Source: Artemia franciscana (lineage: Eukaryota; Arthropoda; Branchiopoda; Anostraca; Artemiidae). Taken from it: a stretch of DNA of 64,000 nt. A model generated the notes under the pieces. The model made no database searches and had not been told where the DNA came from. It saw only the letters and a program-made list of their open reading frames with translations. The stretch lies in the NCBI RefSeq assembly GCF_032884065.1, contig NC_088872.1:35994917-36058916 (forward strand), read 5' to 3'. The position numbers and the translations under genes were made by a program. Position 1 is the first letter of the stretch, and each line of letters begins with the position of its first letter. This document shows, piece after piece, positions 35,876 to 46,749 of this stretch.

Positions 35876-36742
35876 CACTGGCGGACCCAGGGGGCTGGGG
35901 GGTGACCTGGGCCCAATGAAAATTTTTTGGCGCCATCTTTCTTTGTTTTTTGTCTTTTCTTTGCTTTTTTTCAGAATAAATTTGTCAACTTGGTTAATAA
36001 ATAATTTCTGAGACCACACTGGCTAATCATGATAAAACATAAAATCACGAAGAAAGGAAGAAAACGAGGACAGGTTACTGGAACATAGGCCCTTAATCGA
36101 CAAGGCCATAGGGATTTTTTTTATATTCCACCTTGGCTCAATATTTGTACAACAATCCACGCCATTTCATTTGACAGCACCTCCATTATTACCCCCGTTA
36201 AAGGTCTCATGCAGGTTTTCAGGGAGGCGGTTGAGATAAAAAAAAAAAGAAGGTACATTGACCTAAAGGTAGCTCTCAATAGACACTGGAGAAACTTTTT
36301 CAAGTCCCATTTATGATGAAATTATTAATTCTGATCTTTTTTACATATTTCCCCAAAATTATGTTGTGCAATCAAATCGAATCTATGATAATAATCTAAC
36401 TGGAAAGCGATTAGCCTTTAAGATAATTTACGTAAGATGAAACTGTGAAATGCCATTTAGACTTGTGTTTTTTATTCAGTTATCCTTTCACCGTTACTCG
36501 GGAAGGGGTTATCCTATTTTAGTTTTGTGTTTTGTTTCAAGGTTTGGTTTTTTATATTTTTATCAGTTTTATTCTGCACTAAGGACGGTCAAGCGGAGGT
36601 CTTGACCGAAATATTTGTTCGCGATTTTGTGTTTTAATTTGGTTAATTATTGGCACCTTTATCCCATCCCCCCAAGATGCTGCTCATTAGCGCCCTTGTC
36701 ACATTGGATCTCCACCAAGATTTCGCTTTAGATCCGCCCCTG
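35876..36742. mobile_element. hAT-like non-autonomous element with perfect 8-bp TSD
   Basis: The ends are CACTGGCGGACCC and GATCCGCCCCTG, an imperfect TIR of the CAGGGGCGGATC type common in hAT families. The 8-bp direct repeat CCTCAAGA flanks the element exactly, at 35868-35875 and 36743-36750. It is 867 bp long and contains no transposase-like ORF. The sub-terminal parts (GGCGCCATCTTTCTTTG on the left, TTAGCGCCCTTGTCACATTG on the right) match the 153-bp element at 48927-49079 in reverse, so both belong to one family. Confidence 0.75.
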
Positions 36743-37030
36743 CCTCAAGATGGAAAAATTCAGCCCGATTCGACGTTTCCTACACACACTTCCTGTGACA
36801 CGATCTTCCCTTTCAAAATCCATAAAAAAAATATCGATGTTACAATGCCTAACTGCTCGGCTAATTCTTGTTTAATTGATCACCCTCTAAAGCTTGGCAA
36901 TTTCACATTACTACGATAGCTACCAGGCTACCACGAACATTTAGCTGCATTGTGCTCAGACGGAGAACCAACAGCGCAATGCGCATTCAATCATAATTTC
37001 ATCCTCTTCATTCACGTTGCACGATTGATC

Positions 37031-37290
37031 AGTGGTGGTTCTGGCCTATCTTGCGCCCGGGTAAAATCTTTATTAGTACATCTTCATTCATTAACAAAAT
37101 GATTTTAATTTATTAGATAATTGATAATTTATTAGCTATTTCCATTTATTAACTGTGAACTCTGCTTTATTTCAGTAAATTAAAATTTCAAAAATTAAAA
37201 ATAATTATAACCGTTAGATTATTTATTTGAAATCTTCTGCCCCTAAAATTTCTGCATCCGGGGCAAGTCCCCCCTCTATCCCTGCCCTAA
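37031..37290. mobile_element. Possible further hAT-like remnant
   Basis: CAGTGGTGGTTCTGGCC followed by GCGCCCGGG at the left and GCATCCGGGGCAAGTCCCC with CTATCCCTGCCC at the right resemble the end regions of other non-autonomous hAT elements. I found no matching target duplication. Confidence 0.25.
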
Positions 37291-37773
37291 AGCTGTTCAT
37301 CCACCTTTTAAGGACAACCCAGCAAATGCTTTTCAGTAAATATCTCAAAAATGTGAAAATGTCAGAGACGACCTTATGGGGTCACATCGAAGAAATGATT
37401 AAATGGCCTTAAGTCCCCGTGTCAAAAACTTCCCTGCTGAAATATCATTACTTTCTTATCAAAAGGTAAAACCCGCTGAATTGACAGCAAACAATAGATA
37501 CATTAGCTGTTAAATTCCGACGTCATTTTTATAGGCTATATAAGAAAAGTGTCATTTTTATTATGCATCTAAACCGTGCTGATAAACTTACTAAACTATC
37601 TCAAAAGATGATTTCCAAAGCTATTTCTGAAAATCAGAGTGCAGGAACAACAAAGGACAAGAAAAGTTCCATCCCATATCAATTATTTTGTCTGAGGATT
37701 AATATATAGACAATATTTCGGCTATTATTAAAAACACAAATACGCACTCGTTTAATGAAGAAATATGTTGGAA

Positions 37774-37776
<3 letters not shown>

Positions 37777-37864
<88 letters not shown>
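37777..37864. repeat. (TA)n tract
   Basis: 88 bp of uninterrupted TA units. The flanking 37300-37770 and 37870-38080 stretches hold no recognised gene. Confidence 0.95.
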
Positions 37865-37870
<6 letters not shown>

Positions 37871-38084
37871 CTCTTATGCCTAAAGTTTGTATCCGACATT
37901 TCCGAACTTCTGAAATAATTGCCATAAACCGTTTGATGTGCTATATTCAAAGGGAGAATAATTAGGGCAATGTTTATTCAATCACGCTTTGAACCTTTTC
38001 ATCTACACTATACTGCTGAACCTCCTCCTAGAAATTTTTGTCCAAATCGTAAAAACGTCAAAAAAACTCATGTGAATAAATTGT

Positions 38085-38230
38085 TGATGTGTTTTTCTTG
38101 TATCCCCCCCTACCGAAGAAAAGCCTCCCTCATATACAGAATAATCTCTGTTTGTTTTTAGTTCCAATGCTACTCCATACCTTTCAGTTAAAAAAAAGTT
38201 TTTTTAATTTAGTTTCTGATCGTTTTGCTG
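38085..38230 (-). repeat. R2 tail fragment, reverse orientation
   Basis: CTCATATACAGAATAATCTC, TTTAGTTCCAATGCTACTCC and CTTTCAGTTAAAAAAAAG are a diverged R2 tail arm in reverse. Confidence 0.55.
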
Positions 38231-38354
38231 GGAAATTCCCCCCCATGGAAAGTTTTTGTAGCAAAATCCTTGAGTGGAAGATTCTGTGGGCATTAAAAGT
38301 GCTCTTTTAGGTGTTTAATAGCAAAACCATTTAGATATCGGATCAGGTTGATGC

Positions 38355-38604
38355 AGACAAATAGTTTGTGCAAACGAACTGTAAGTAAGAAGTCACTCAG
38401 CCCAATAGTAACCGAAACTCTAAAAAACGCAATTTGATATCAATAGACATATTAAAAGGATTTGCTTTTTGCGCTGAATCCAAGCATATATGGTTAATTA
38501 AGTAAGTTTGTTGCTACCTATCAAAAGCTACGAGCCTGAGAAAACTTGCCTGATTTTTAAAAAGAGAGGGAAACAAACCTAATAAGTCAAGGAATCTTTA
38601 AAAA
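38355..38604 (+). repeat. R2 head interrupted by R1c
   Basis: A diverged R2 head (AACGAACTGTAAGTAAGAAG, CCCAATAGTAACCGAAACTC, TACGAGCCTGAGAAAACTTG) runs to GGAATCTTTAAAA. The next R2 landmark, CTATCAGATTCAGCGTATC, reappears at about 40507 after R1c, showing that R1c inserted into this R2 copy. Confidence 0.75.
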
Positions 38605-40499
38605 ACAAGAGCTAAGAGCTCATATGGCACTTGTGACGAGGCCAGAAGACCCAAGAGCTCATATGGTATGAGCTCTAGCAAAATACTGAGAACAAATAGA
38701 TTGATTTAAAAGGAAAATCAGAGGCTTAATGCTGGTCGGGATTTAAAATAAAAGCTCTGAGTCACGAGGTCAAATATCAAAATTCATTAAGATCCGATCA
38801 CCCACTCGTAAGTTTAAAACACCTAATTTTTTCTTTAGCATCAACCCCCCCCCCCCACAGATGGTCGAATCGAGGAAAACGACTTTATCAAGTCAATTTG
38901 CGCAGATTCCTTACACGCCTACAAATTTTCATCGTCCTAGCACATCCAGATACACCAAACTCGCCAAAGCACTGAACCCAACCCCCTAACTCCCCCAAAG
39001 AGAGCGAATCCAGTACGGTTACGTCAATCACGTATCTACGACATTTGCTTATTCTACCCACAAAGTTTCATCCCGATTCATCTACTCTAAGCGTTTTCCA
39101 ACATTTCCGGTTTCCCCCTCCAACTCCCCCCAATGTCAACAGATCTGGTTGGTATTTGAAATAAGAGCTCTGAGACATGAGTTCCTTCTAAATATCAAAT
39201 TTTATTAAGATCCGGTCACCCATTCTTAAGTTAAAAAAACATCAGTTTTTCAAATTTTTCCAAATTACCCCCCCCCCCCCCAGCTCATCCAAAAAGAATA
39301 GATCCATTCCAATTATGTCAATCACGTATCTAGAATTAGTGTTTATTCTTCCCATCAAGTTTCATCCCGATCTCTCCACTCTAAGCTTTTTCCAAGATAA
39401 CTGTTTCCCACCCTCCAACCCCCTATGTCCCCAGATCCGATTCGAATTGAAAATAGAGTATCTGAGAGATAAGATACTTCTATATATCAAGTTTCATTAA
39501 GATCCGATCACCCATTCCTAAGATAAAGATACTTCAATTTTCACGTTTTCCAAGAATTCCGGTTTCCCCCTCCAATTCCCCCAATGTCGACGGATCTGGT
39601 CGGAACTCAAAATTAGAGCTTTAAAGCACAAGATCCTTCTAAATATCAAATTTCATTAAGATCTTAACACCCGTTCGTAAGTTACAAAAACCTCATTTTT
39701 TTCTTATTTTTTCGAATTACTCCCCCTCCCAGCTCCACCAAAGAGAGCGGACCCGGTCCGGTTATGTCAGTCACGTATCTTGAACTTGTTTTTATTATTC
39801 CCACCAAGTTTCATCCTGATCTCTCGCTTTAAATGTTTTCCAAGATTTCCAAGTTTTCCAAGCTCTCCTCCAACTCCTCCCCCAATAACGCTGGATTCAA
39901 GAGCTGTCTTAGAACAAGAGCTCTGAGACAGGATATCCTTCTAAATATCAAATGTCATTAAGATACGATCACCTGTTCGTAAGTTAAAAATACCTAATTT
40001 TTTCTAATTTTTAGAATTAAACCCTCCCCTCTCCCAACTCCCCAAAGAGAGCAGATCTATCCCGGTTATGCCAATCACGTATCTAGAACTTGCGCTTATT
40101 TTTCCCACAAATTTTCATCCTAAACCCTCCACTCTAACTCCCCCCAATGTCACCGAATCCCGTCGGGTTTAAAATAATAGCTCTGAGACACATATCCTTC
40201 CAAACATCAAATTTCATTAAGATCTGATCACCCGTTCGTAAGTTAAAAATATATCGTTTTTTTTCTTTTTTTTCGATTTAACCGCCCCCCCCCCCACTCA
40301 CCTCTAGATGGTCAAATCGGGGAAACGACACTTTCTAATTTAATCTGGTCTGGTTTCTGATACGCCTGCCAAATTTCATCGTCCTAGCTTACCTGGAAGT
40401 GCCTAAAGTAGCAAAACCGGGACAGACAGACAGACAGACCGACAGAATTTGCGATCGTTATATGGTCATTTGGTATCTACCAAGTGACATATAGCGAAA
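38605..40499 (+). repeat. R1c: complete satellite-bearing element nested in R2
   Basis: The left end has the 10-bp-arm hairpin (38654-38676). About six ~290-bp units follow. The right end has GATGGTCAAATCGGGG, TTTCATCGTCCTAGC, a GACAGACAGACAGACC microsatellite at about 40422-40445, and the near-palindrome at 40467-40486 followed by GACATATAGCGA. The structure matches R1b at both ends. Confidence 0.75.
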
Positions 40500-40529
40500 G
40501 ACCATGCTATCAGATTCAGCGTATCAGAT

Positions 40530-41325
40530 ATGCAGGCTAAGCAAACAATATCACATTCAACTGTGCAAATGTTTTCATAGCAAGCAATTACAACCATATT
40601 CTCATAAAAAATATTCAAAATTTAACTTTGAATTTTTGACAATGATGTATCTAACTGTTCATGGCATTGAAGTTGTAAATAGAAAGTCACCAATGTCAAT
40701 AGAAACCAAAACCAAAAAAAACTGAATGTTGATAAAAATATATTCATAATTACAATCAGCTTTTTATGTTGATTCTAAATGAGTAAAACTCATTAAGTTT
40801 GAAGTTCAAACATCAAAAGTTTGACATAAATTAAATTTGAGCATAAAACGGTATTAGCATAAGAAGATTTGCATAATTTTAGAAAAATAGAAAAATATCC
40901 TTAAAAAAAGGCAATCTTACTAAAAACTACAGAATCAAATTTGAGTAGGAGATTCGAGAGTAATCTTAAAAACTACCTGTGATAATAGATTAATTATGCT
41001 AGACTAAACAAATAAATCATAAAACAGCTGGACAGTAAATACCCTTCTTACAATATGTATTACGAAAGGTTCAACGACAAGATATTAGCAAAGCAAAAGA
41101 AACCTATCATTCAATTGCGCTCCTTATCACGATTTTTCCCCATTTGATGTTAAAAATACTTCTGTTTTGTAGTTGCATTGAAAATTGCCGTTTTTTGGCT
41201 TTTTCATTGATCAAATCGAAAATAAACAAAATTGTCCCCCACTAAATTTTGAAAAATGCATCCCCCAATATTTTCTTAGATTGGGGCGACTGCTTCAAGG
41301 TATTATTTTTGTTTTGTTTTTATTT
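40530..41325. other. No gene recognised
   Basis: AT-rich; one 73-codon ORF (40504-40725) starts in R2 sequence and has no known match. Confidence 0.4.
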
Positions 41326-41329
41326 TTTG

Positions 41330-41640
41330 TATTTCACCAGGCAACTTCGTACGGAAGGAGTTGTAGTAGAAACTTTAGAGGAACCTCATTCGATTGGAAA
41401 TTGGAAGTTCTAGTGTCATTTTGATAGTCAAAGATCATTGGAGGGCAACTAGCTCCCCCTCGACATTTTCAGTGGCCTCCAACACCCATCAAGATTTGAG
41501 AAAGCCATTTTGTTCAAAATAGTAGCAAAGACCAATAATTATCTCTCTGGGGATGAAATGACACCCTACATCTCCTTTGGTAAGGGTTACAAATTATTCA
41601 AGTTGTTCATTGTTTACTTATAAGATTTACTATAAGGAAA
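41330..41640 (+). repeat. Old, diverged R2 segment
   Basis: GGAAATTGGAAGTTCTAGTG, GGAGGGCAACTAG, GAGAAAGCCATTTTGTTC and TCTCTGGGGATGAAATGA keep the R2 body order but are strongly diverged from the other copies. Confidence 0.55.
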
Positions 41641-41689
41641 GGGATATTATGCTATTATGCTTGGATGCTTGATAATGGGTGCGTCCGAA

Positions 41690-42050
41690 AATGCTAAGAG
41701 TAGTTGTATTTGCTAAGTGTAGCTGTGTTTGCTAAAAGTAGCTCTGTTTACTAAGAGTAGCTGTAGCCTGTATTTGCAACATTTTAGTAATAACTGAGAG
41801 TATTAATTTGAAACTTTTTCAGTAGAAACGGGACGTTGAACTAGATCGAAGACACTGTTTGCGTCCATTTTTCAAAACAGCGTATCTGCAATACCTCAGA
41901 AACAGTTACGGGTATTCAGTTGAAACTTTCTGGGGTTCTGAGTTGGATTACTGAAACTTTCTGGGCTGAATTACTTAAACTTTCTGGGCTGAATTACTGA
42001 AGCTTTCTGTGCTCAATTACTGAAACTTTCTGGGCTGAATTAAATAAACG
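41690..42050 (+). repeat. Two minisatellites
   Basis: 41690-41785 has four ~21-bp units (GCTAAGAGTAGCTGTGTTT and variants). 41940-42045 has four ~24-bp units (ACTGAAACTTTCTGGGCTG and variants), which arose inside the GAAACTTTCTGGG part of the ~130-bp degenerate repeat. Confidence 0.8.
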
Positions 42051-42270
42051 ACCCTTTACCCTATGTGCATCCACGATGTCAAATGGACGTCAATGCAAAA
42101 TCTCGTGAAGGGCCGAGTTCATTAAGTCGGAACTTCCAGGGAATGTTGGGGTAGGCAGGGTTGAACTAAAATAAAAGAAACTACGTGTATCGAGGTTTCC
42201 AAAAGGGTGTATCTGCAATATCTCTGAAACGTCTAAGGGTATTAACTTGAAATTAACAAGGAATGTTGAA
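41870..42270 (+). repeat. ~130-bp degenerate repeat, first cluster
   Basis: Units share GTATCTGCAATA, CTCAGAAAC or CTCTGAAACG, GGGTATT, TTGAAACTTTC and GACACT. The same motif set recurs at 43985-44290 and 45610-45985. No coding frame is conserved. Confidence 0.65.
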
Positions 42271-42275
42271 AGGCA

Positions 42276-43960
42276 TCAAACAGCACATGGTAACAAACTG
42301 TAAGTAAGGAGTAACGCAGCTCAATAGTAACTGAAACTCTAAAAGCAATATTTTGACATCAAATAATACATCAAAAGAATTAGCTTTTTATGATGGTCCA
42401 AAATATATAAGATTAATTAAGTTAGTGTAACCCATCAAAAGCTACGAGCCAGAAAAAAAATTCCCGGTTTTTGAAAAATGGGGGAGACACCCCCACAGGA
42501 ATACTAGTGAAAATTGTACCATCGGTTTCAGCGTATCAGAGATCCGTACTGTAGGAGTTTCAAGCTCCCATCGACAAAAATGTGGAATTTTGTATTTTTG
42601 CCAGAAAAAAGATCACTGATAGGTGTTTATCCCAGAGGTGATTGTATCAAATAGTGATCCTAGATGATCGGGAGAGGGCTCATTTGATCGGAAATCAAAA
42701 GTTATAGTGCCTTTTTTAAGTGAAAAAAAATTCCCCAAAGTGGTCCTATCGAAATTTTGAAATATCAATTTTGTTCAAGATAGTTGAAAGGTCCATTAAA
42801 TATCCTCTGGGGCTTGCATGACCCCCCAACGCCTCTGAGGAAAGGACTAGTTAAAACATTTCCCTTTGTTTACGCATAGTATTTGTTATTTTGAAGTGTA
42901 AAGACATTTTTCGAGGGGAGTTCTCTCCTGGGGCTGGGTTTCCACGGGGAGATTTTCCGTGGAGAGGGATGTTTCCAGAGAAAAAACTTTCCAGGAGAAA
43001 TTTTACACTGAGAGAATTTGACAGAATTACTGTATGAAATTCGTTTTGTTTATCTTACTTTCTCTTTGCCGACTCAATTTTGCATGTGGAGATGTTCCGG
43101 GGGAATTGCCACGGGGAAACTTCCAGCTGGGGTGGTATTGTTTGGAGGGTTTTCCATGGGCAGGGGGATTTTTCGCGGGGAAAATTATCCATGAAGGAAT
43201 TTCCTGTGAGAGAAATTCTCCAATTCTCCATGGGGGATTTTCTGGGGAGAAATTCTCCATGAGGAATTTTCTATAGGAGAAATTCCACAAGGAAATTTTC
43301 TGTTATAGAAATTTTCCGTTTCCGCGGAGCAACTTCTCGCTGGAGGGGGGGGGTTGATTTTCGGGAAGAATTTTCCATGTAAGGGAAAATTCCGTGGAAA
43401 TAATTAGGAATTGAAATCATTTTCAAATGAAAGTATGCTAAGGAGAATTTTTCAGGCGGAATCATCCGCAAAAAATTTTGCTGTGGGAATTTTCAGCGAG
43501 GATATAATTGTCAGCGTGCAATTTTCCAGGGGGGGGGGTGTATTTTATGTGGGAGAAAATTTCCATGGAGGAGTTTTCCGTAAGGGCAGGGAATTTTTCA
43601 TGGAGGGGGAGCCAGATTTCCCTGCATTATTTGAAAAATAATCAGAGATTAAATTAAAATAATAACGAGTTTTAGAAATGATTCCGTAAATGAAGAGGCT
43701 ACCCTCCTCCTCAATGCATCGCTCTTTACGCTAAAGTGTGACCATTTATCCAATTTTTAGGAACAACTCCTAAAAAACAATTTTGACAGAATTAGAATAA
43801 GAATAAGAAAAGGTTTAATTAGAATAAGAAGCTTTTTTTTCAAATACTAAAATACTTTCACGCAAAGAGCGAGGTATTGAGGAGGGGTCAATCCCCTCAT
43901 GTACAAAATGAATTCTGTTTGTTTTAAGTTTTAATGTTGCTCCTTGCTTTTAGTTGAAAA
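42276..43960 (+). repeat. R2g: diverged R2 with expanded TTTTCCATGG region
   Basis: It starts TCAAACAGCACATGGTAACA and follows the R2 order (GCTACGAGCCAG, TTCAGCGTATCAGAG, CAGAGGTGATTGTATC). The segment that in other copies has two or three TTCCATGGAGAAATT units is here expanded to about 700 bp (42920-43640). The normal tail modules follow (CTCTTTACGCTAAAG; CAAAGAGCGAGGTATTGAGG), ending near 43960. Confidence 0.7.
42920..43640 (+). repeat. Expanded quasi-palindromic minisatellite in R2g
   Basis: At least 15 irregular units of the type GGGGAATTTTCCATGGAG / GAGAAATTCTCCATGAGG. Each half-unit is a short inverted repeat (TTTTCC...GGAAAA), so both strands read alike. This explains the overlapping ORFs on both strands here (43027-43290 and 43034-43276). 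They are not genes. Confidence 0.75.
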
Positions 43961-43984
43961 CCCTTTTTTAAATTTAATATTGAA

Positions 43985-44290
43985 TTACATCCAAAGACTT
44001 TAGAAGTTTATCCAGATTGTAAAAATGACATATATGCGATATATAAGGAACGGCTTAGGGTATTAAGTTAAAGTTTCGAAGGAAAGTTGAGGGAGATTTA
44101 AAACTAAGTCAAAAGACACTATCTGTTTCCAGATTGTTAAAAAGGGGTATGTGCAATATATCGATATAGGACGAGCTAAGGGCATTCTGTTGAAGTTGTT
44201 GGTGTATATTGAGGAGGGTTTTAAATTAAATCAAAAGACAGCATTTTCACCTATGCTGTGTCAATATCTCAGGAATAACTAAGGATGATA
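43985..44290 (+). repeat. ~130-bp degenerate repeat, second cluster
   Basis: Two to three units with GGAACGGCTTAGGGTATTAA, TCAAAAGACACTATCTG, TATGTGCAATATATCG and TGTCAATATCTCAGG, then a short (AATAAT)n run. Confidence 0.65.
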
Positions 44291-44380
44291 ATGATAATAA
44301 TAATAATAACTTCTATATCTCTAAAAGCCCCAGGGTCATGACAACATACAATCAAAAGATCAATTCTAAATAAATAATAC

Positions 44381-44910
44381 AAAAAAACTTCGTTTTCTTA
44401 AAGAGTTAAAGAGGCTGCGTCCCAAAGTCGAACCTTAAAACGTACAGGAATTAGGAGAGGCAGTAGGAGGGCTACCGCCCCCCAAACCCTCCACTTTTAA
44501 AGACTCTTTTGTACAGGTTTTTTGTTGTGGGGGGCTGCCGCCCCCCTAACCCCCCGCTCTTGGCTTCGGAATGGCCCTCTTTTAATTAAAAAAAACAAAA
44601 AACCTGTACAAAAGAGTCTTTAAAAGCGGGGGGTTCGGGGGCGGCAGCCCCCCTACTGCCTCTCCTAATTCCTGTACGTTTTAAGGTTCGACTTTGGGAC
44701 TCAGCCTCTTTAACTCTTTAAGAAAACGAAGTTTTTTTCATATTATTTCTGTACGTTTTTCTACAATCCTTGGTGGATGTAATTTAATAATTCCTGTACT
44801 CCTCGTACAGGAATTAGGACTGCCTCTCCTAATTCCTGTACGTTTTAAGGTTCAAGTTTGGGACGCAGCCTCTTTAACTCTTTAAGAAAACGAAGTTTTT
44901 TTTCATATTT
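44381..44910. mobile_element. Foldback element, ~145-bp arms, copy A
   Basis: The left arm, 44381-44525 (ACTTCGTTTTCTTAAAGAG ... CTTTTGTACAGG), is inverted at 44595-44738. The spacer contains a GGGGGGCTGCCGCCCCCC palindrome. A third partial arm in the right-arm orientation, 44813-44905, follows a small hairpin (TTCCTGTAC / GTACAGGAA, about 44788-44816). It is a non-autonomous foldback DNA element. It is repeated with the same extra arm at 46078-46615. Confidence 0.8.
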
Positions 44911-44922
44911 TGTGAAAAAAAT

Positions 44923-44995
44923 CGCCCGATAAGGAGCTTGAACCCTTGACCTTAGGATTAAAAGTCCCACGCTCTACCGACTGAGCTAACCGGGC
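44923..44995 (-). tRNA. tRNA-Lys (UUU)
   Basis: A 73-base minus-strand cloverleaf fits without a gap. The acceptor is GCCCGGT/ATCGGGC (one G-T pair). The D stem GCTC/GAGC lies in a TAGCTCAGTCGG A box. The anticodon arm is TGGGA-CTTTTAA-TCCTA with anticodon TTT. The variable loop is AGGTC, the T arm is AAGGG-TTCAAGC-TCCTT, and the discriminator is G. A T7 run begins one base after the 3' end, a proper RNA polymerase III terminator. There is no intron. It stands directly next to the foldback element, and the pair is duplicated about 1.7 kb away, where the tRNA is broken. It delivers lysine at AAA/AAG codons. Confidence 0.93.
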
Positions 44996-45059
44996 ATGTT
45001 TGCAGTCGAAATACCTGCATGTGTATAAATATAACTTTTAAGAATTTCAAAAATTAACA

Positions 45060-45565
45060 TGGGCTCTCATGGGGAAATGGGTTTTTCTAAGCTAGAAAAT
45101 TGGGGGGTTAAGATTTTCCGACGGAACTTTCCAGGAAAATTACTCAGAGAATTCCGCGTCGAATGAGTCTTCGTACACCCAGATCCGATGTCGGCTGTGA
45201 TCTATAGGCGTGGCGAAAAAAAAAGAACATGAACATAAAGTGGCTATGTGTGGTTTCTGGAAAACAGGGAAGGAGTTATCGGATCGAGCTGAAATTTCGC
45301 GGATGAGATCCCGGGCCCTAGGGGACCTTAACTTGTGAATTTCAGCCCGATCAGACAACGTTAAAGGGGGGTGGGGTTGGGTGGTCGAAATTTTCGGCCA
45401 GATTTTCCCCATGAAGGAAAAGTCAAAGGGGGATGAAATTTGGCAGGTTTCTTAGTTGGAGCTCGGGCTACAAAATGCATCCCTCCCCATCCCTCTGCGA
45501 CCACTGGAACCGAAGATCGCTTAACATTGTCGTGTTTCGACTCTTTAAAGATGCACGAGTGTGCC
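45060..45565. repeat. Repeat block downstream of copy A
   Basis: The block contains GAGTCTTCGTACACCCAGAT, CCGATGTCGGCTGTGA, GGATCGAGCTGAAATTTCGC, CCCGATCAGACAACGTTAAA, GATGAAATTTGGCAGG and CACTGGAACCGAAGATC. It recurs once partly (46785-46940) and once fully (46940-47410) in the second locus. ORFs on both strands (45140-45412, 45440-45706) follow the repeat and resemble no protein family. Confidence 0.75.
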
Positions 45566-45609
45566 TCCTTGACTACACGACATAAACAAAGCCATTACAC
45601 AAATTATAA

Positions 45610-45985
45610 GGATCCATTTCTATGCTTAACTGACATTAAACTGAAATTTTCAGTAAATGCTAAAGGGGACGTTGAACTGAATAAAAAGACAGTATGTGCC
45701 TCCTGATTGTCAAGAATGAGAATCTATAATATCTTAGGATTGGACAAGGGATTTAAGCTGAGCTTTAAGGGAATGTGTGGAGGATTTTCAACTAAATCAA
45801 AACCCACTATGTGCAACCAGGTTTTCAAAAGGGCTTATCTATAATTCGTCCAAGGCACTGAGTTGAAACTTTCAGGGAACCCTGGCAGGATGTCGAATTA
45901 ATCATAAGACACTATAGGCATAGAAGTGGTCAAAGAGACATGTGTGCAACATCTCAGGAACAGCTAAGGATATTTTTGATAAATC
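45610..45985 (+). repeat. ~130-bp degenerate repeat, third cluster
   Basis: Three units with GGGGACGTTGAACTGAATAA, CCACTATGTGCAACC, GTTGAAACTTTCAGGGAA and TGTGCAACATCTCAGG. It lies between the two copies of the foldback-tRNA block. Confidence 0.65.
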
Positions 45986-46077
45986 ATAATATCTTTCCTA
46001 TTATGTCTTGTTTATCGCGAGAGATTTTTAAGCAATTAAAATGACAAAAAGATTAGATTTATCTTCTAATAATATGA

Positions 46078-46615
46078 AAAAAACTTCGTTTTCTTAAAGA
46101 GTTAAAGAGGCTACGTCCCAAAGTCGAACCTTAAAACGTACAGGAATTAGGAGAGGCAGTTGGGGGGCTGCCGCCCCCCAAATCCCCCGCTTTTAAAGAC
46201 TCTTTTGTACAGGTTTTTTTGTTGTGGGGGACTGCCCTGCCGCCCCCTGACCCCCCGCTCTTGGCTTCGGAAAGGCCCTCTTAATTAACAAAACAAAAAA
46301 CCTGTACAAAAGAGTCTTTAAAAGCGGGGGATTTTGGGGGCGGCAGCCCCCCAACTGCCTCTCCTAATTCCTGTACGTTTTAAGGTTCGACTTTGGGACG
46401 CTGCCTCTTTAACTCTTTAAAAAAACGAAGTTTTTTTCATATTATTTCTGTACGTTTTTCTACAATCCATGGTGGATGTAATTTAATAATTCCTGTACTT
46501 CTCGTACAGGAATTAGGATAGCCTCTCCTAGTTCCTGTACGTTTTAAGGTTCGACTTTGGGACGCAGCCTCTTTAACTCTTTAAGAAAACGAAGTTTTTT
46601 CATATTTTGCGAAAA
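46078..46615. mobile_element. Foldback element, copy B
   Basis: It has the same three-arm layout as copy A: left arm from 46080, spacer with the GC palindrome, right arm to about 46435, hairpin at about 46485-46513, and third arm to about 46600. It is nearly identical to copy A apart from small length changes. Confidence 0.8.
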
Positions 46616-46620
46616 AAAAA

Positions 46621-46690
46621 CCGCCCGATAAGGGACTTGAACCCTTGACCCGAGGATAAAATGTCCCACGATCTACCGACTGAGCTAACC
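46621..46690 (-). pseudogene. Broken tRNA-Lys (UUU) copy
   Basis: Minus-strand copy of the tRNA at 44923-44995. The anticodon loop still reads TTT and the T arm and T9 terminator are intact. The 5' strand of the acceptor stem is missing: the copy stops at GGTTAGC and joins downstream sequence with loss of about 21 bp relative to copy A. It also carries several substitutions in the D and anticodon arms. It cannot form an acceptor stem and is a pseudogene made by the block duplication. Confidence 0.85.
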
Positions 46691-46749
46691 ACCTGCATGT
46701 GTGTAAATATAACTTTTAAAATAACTTTTAAAAATTTCAAATTAACATG

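Noticed and set aside
43027-43290. Gly/Pro/Phe-rich ORFs on both strands
   Set aside because: They result from the strand-symmetric TTTTCCATGG minisatellite.
46621-46690. Second functional tRNA-Lys
   Set aside because: The 5' acceptor strand is deleted, so no acceptor stem can form.
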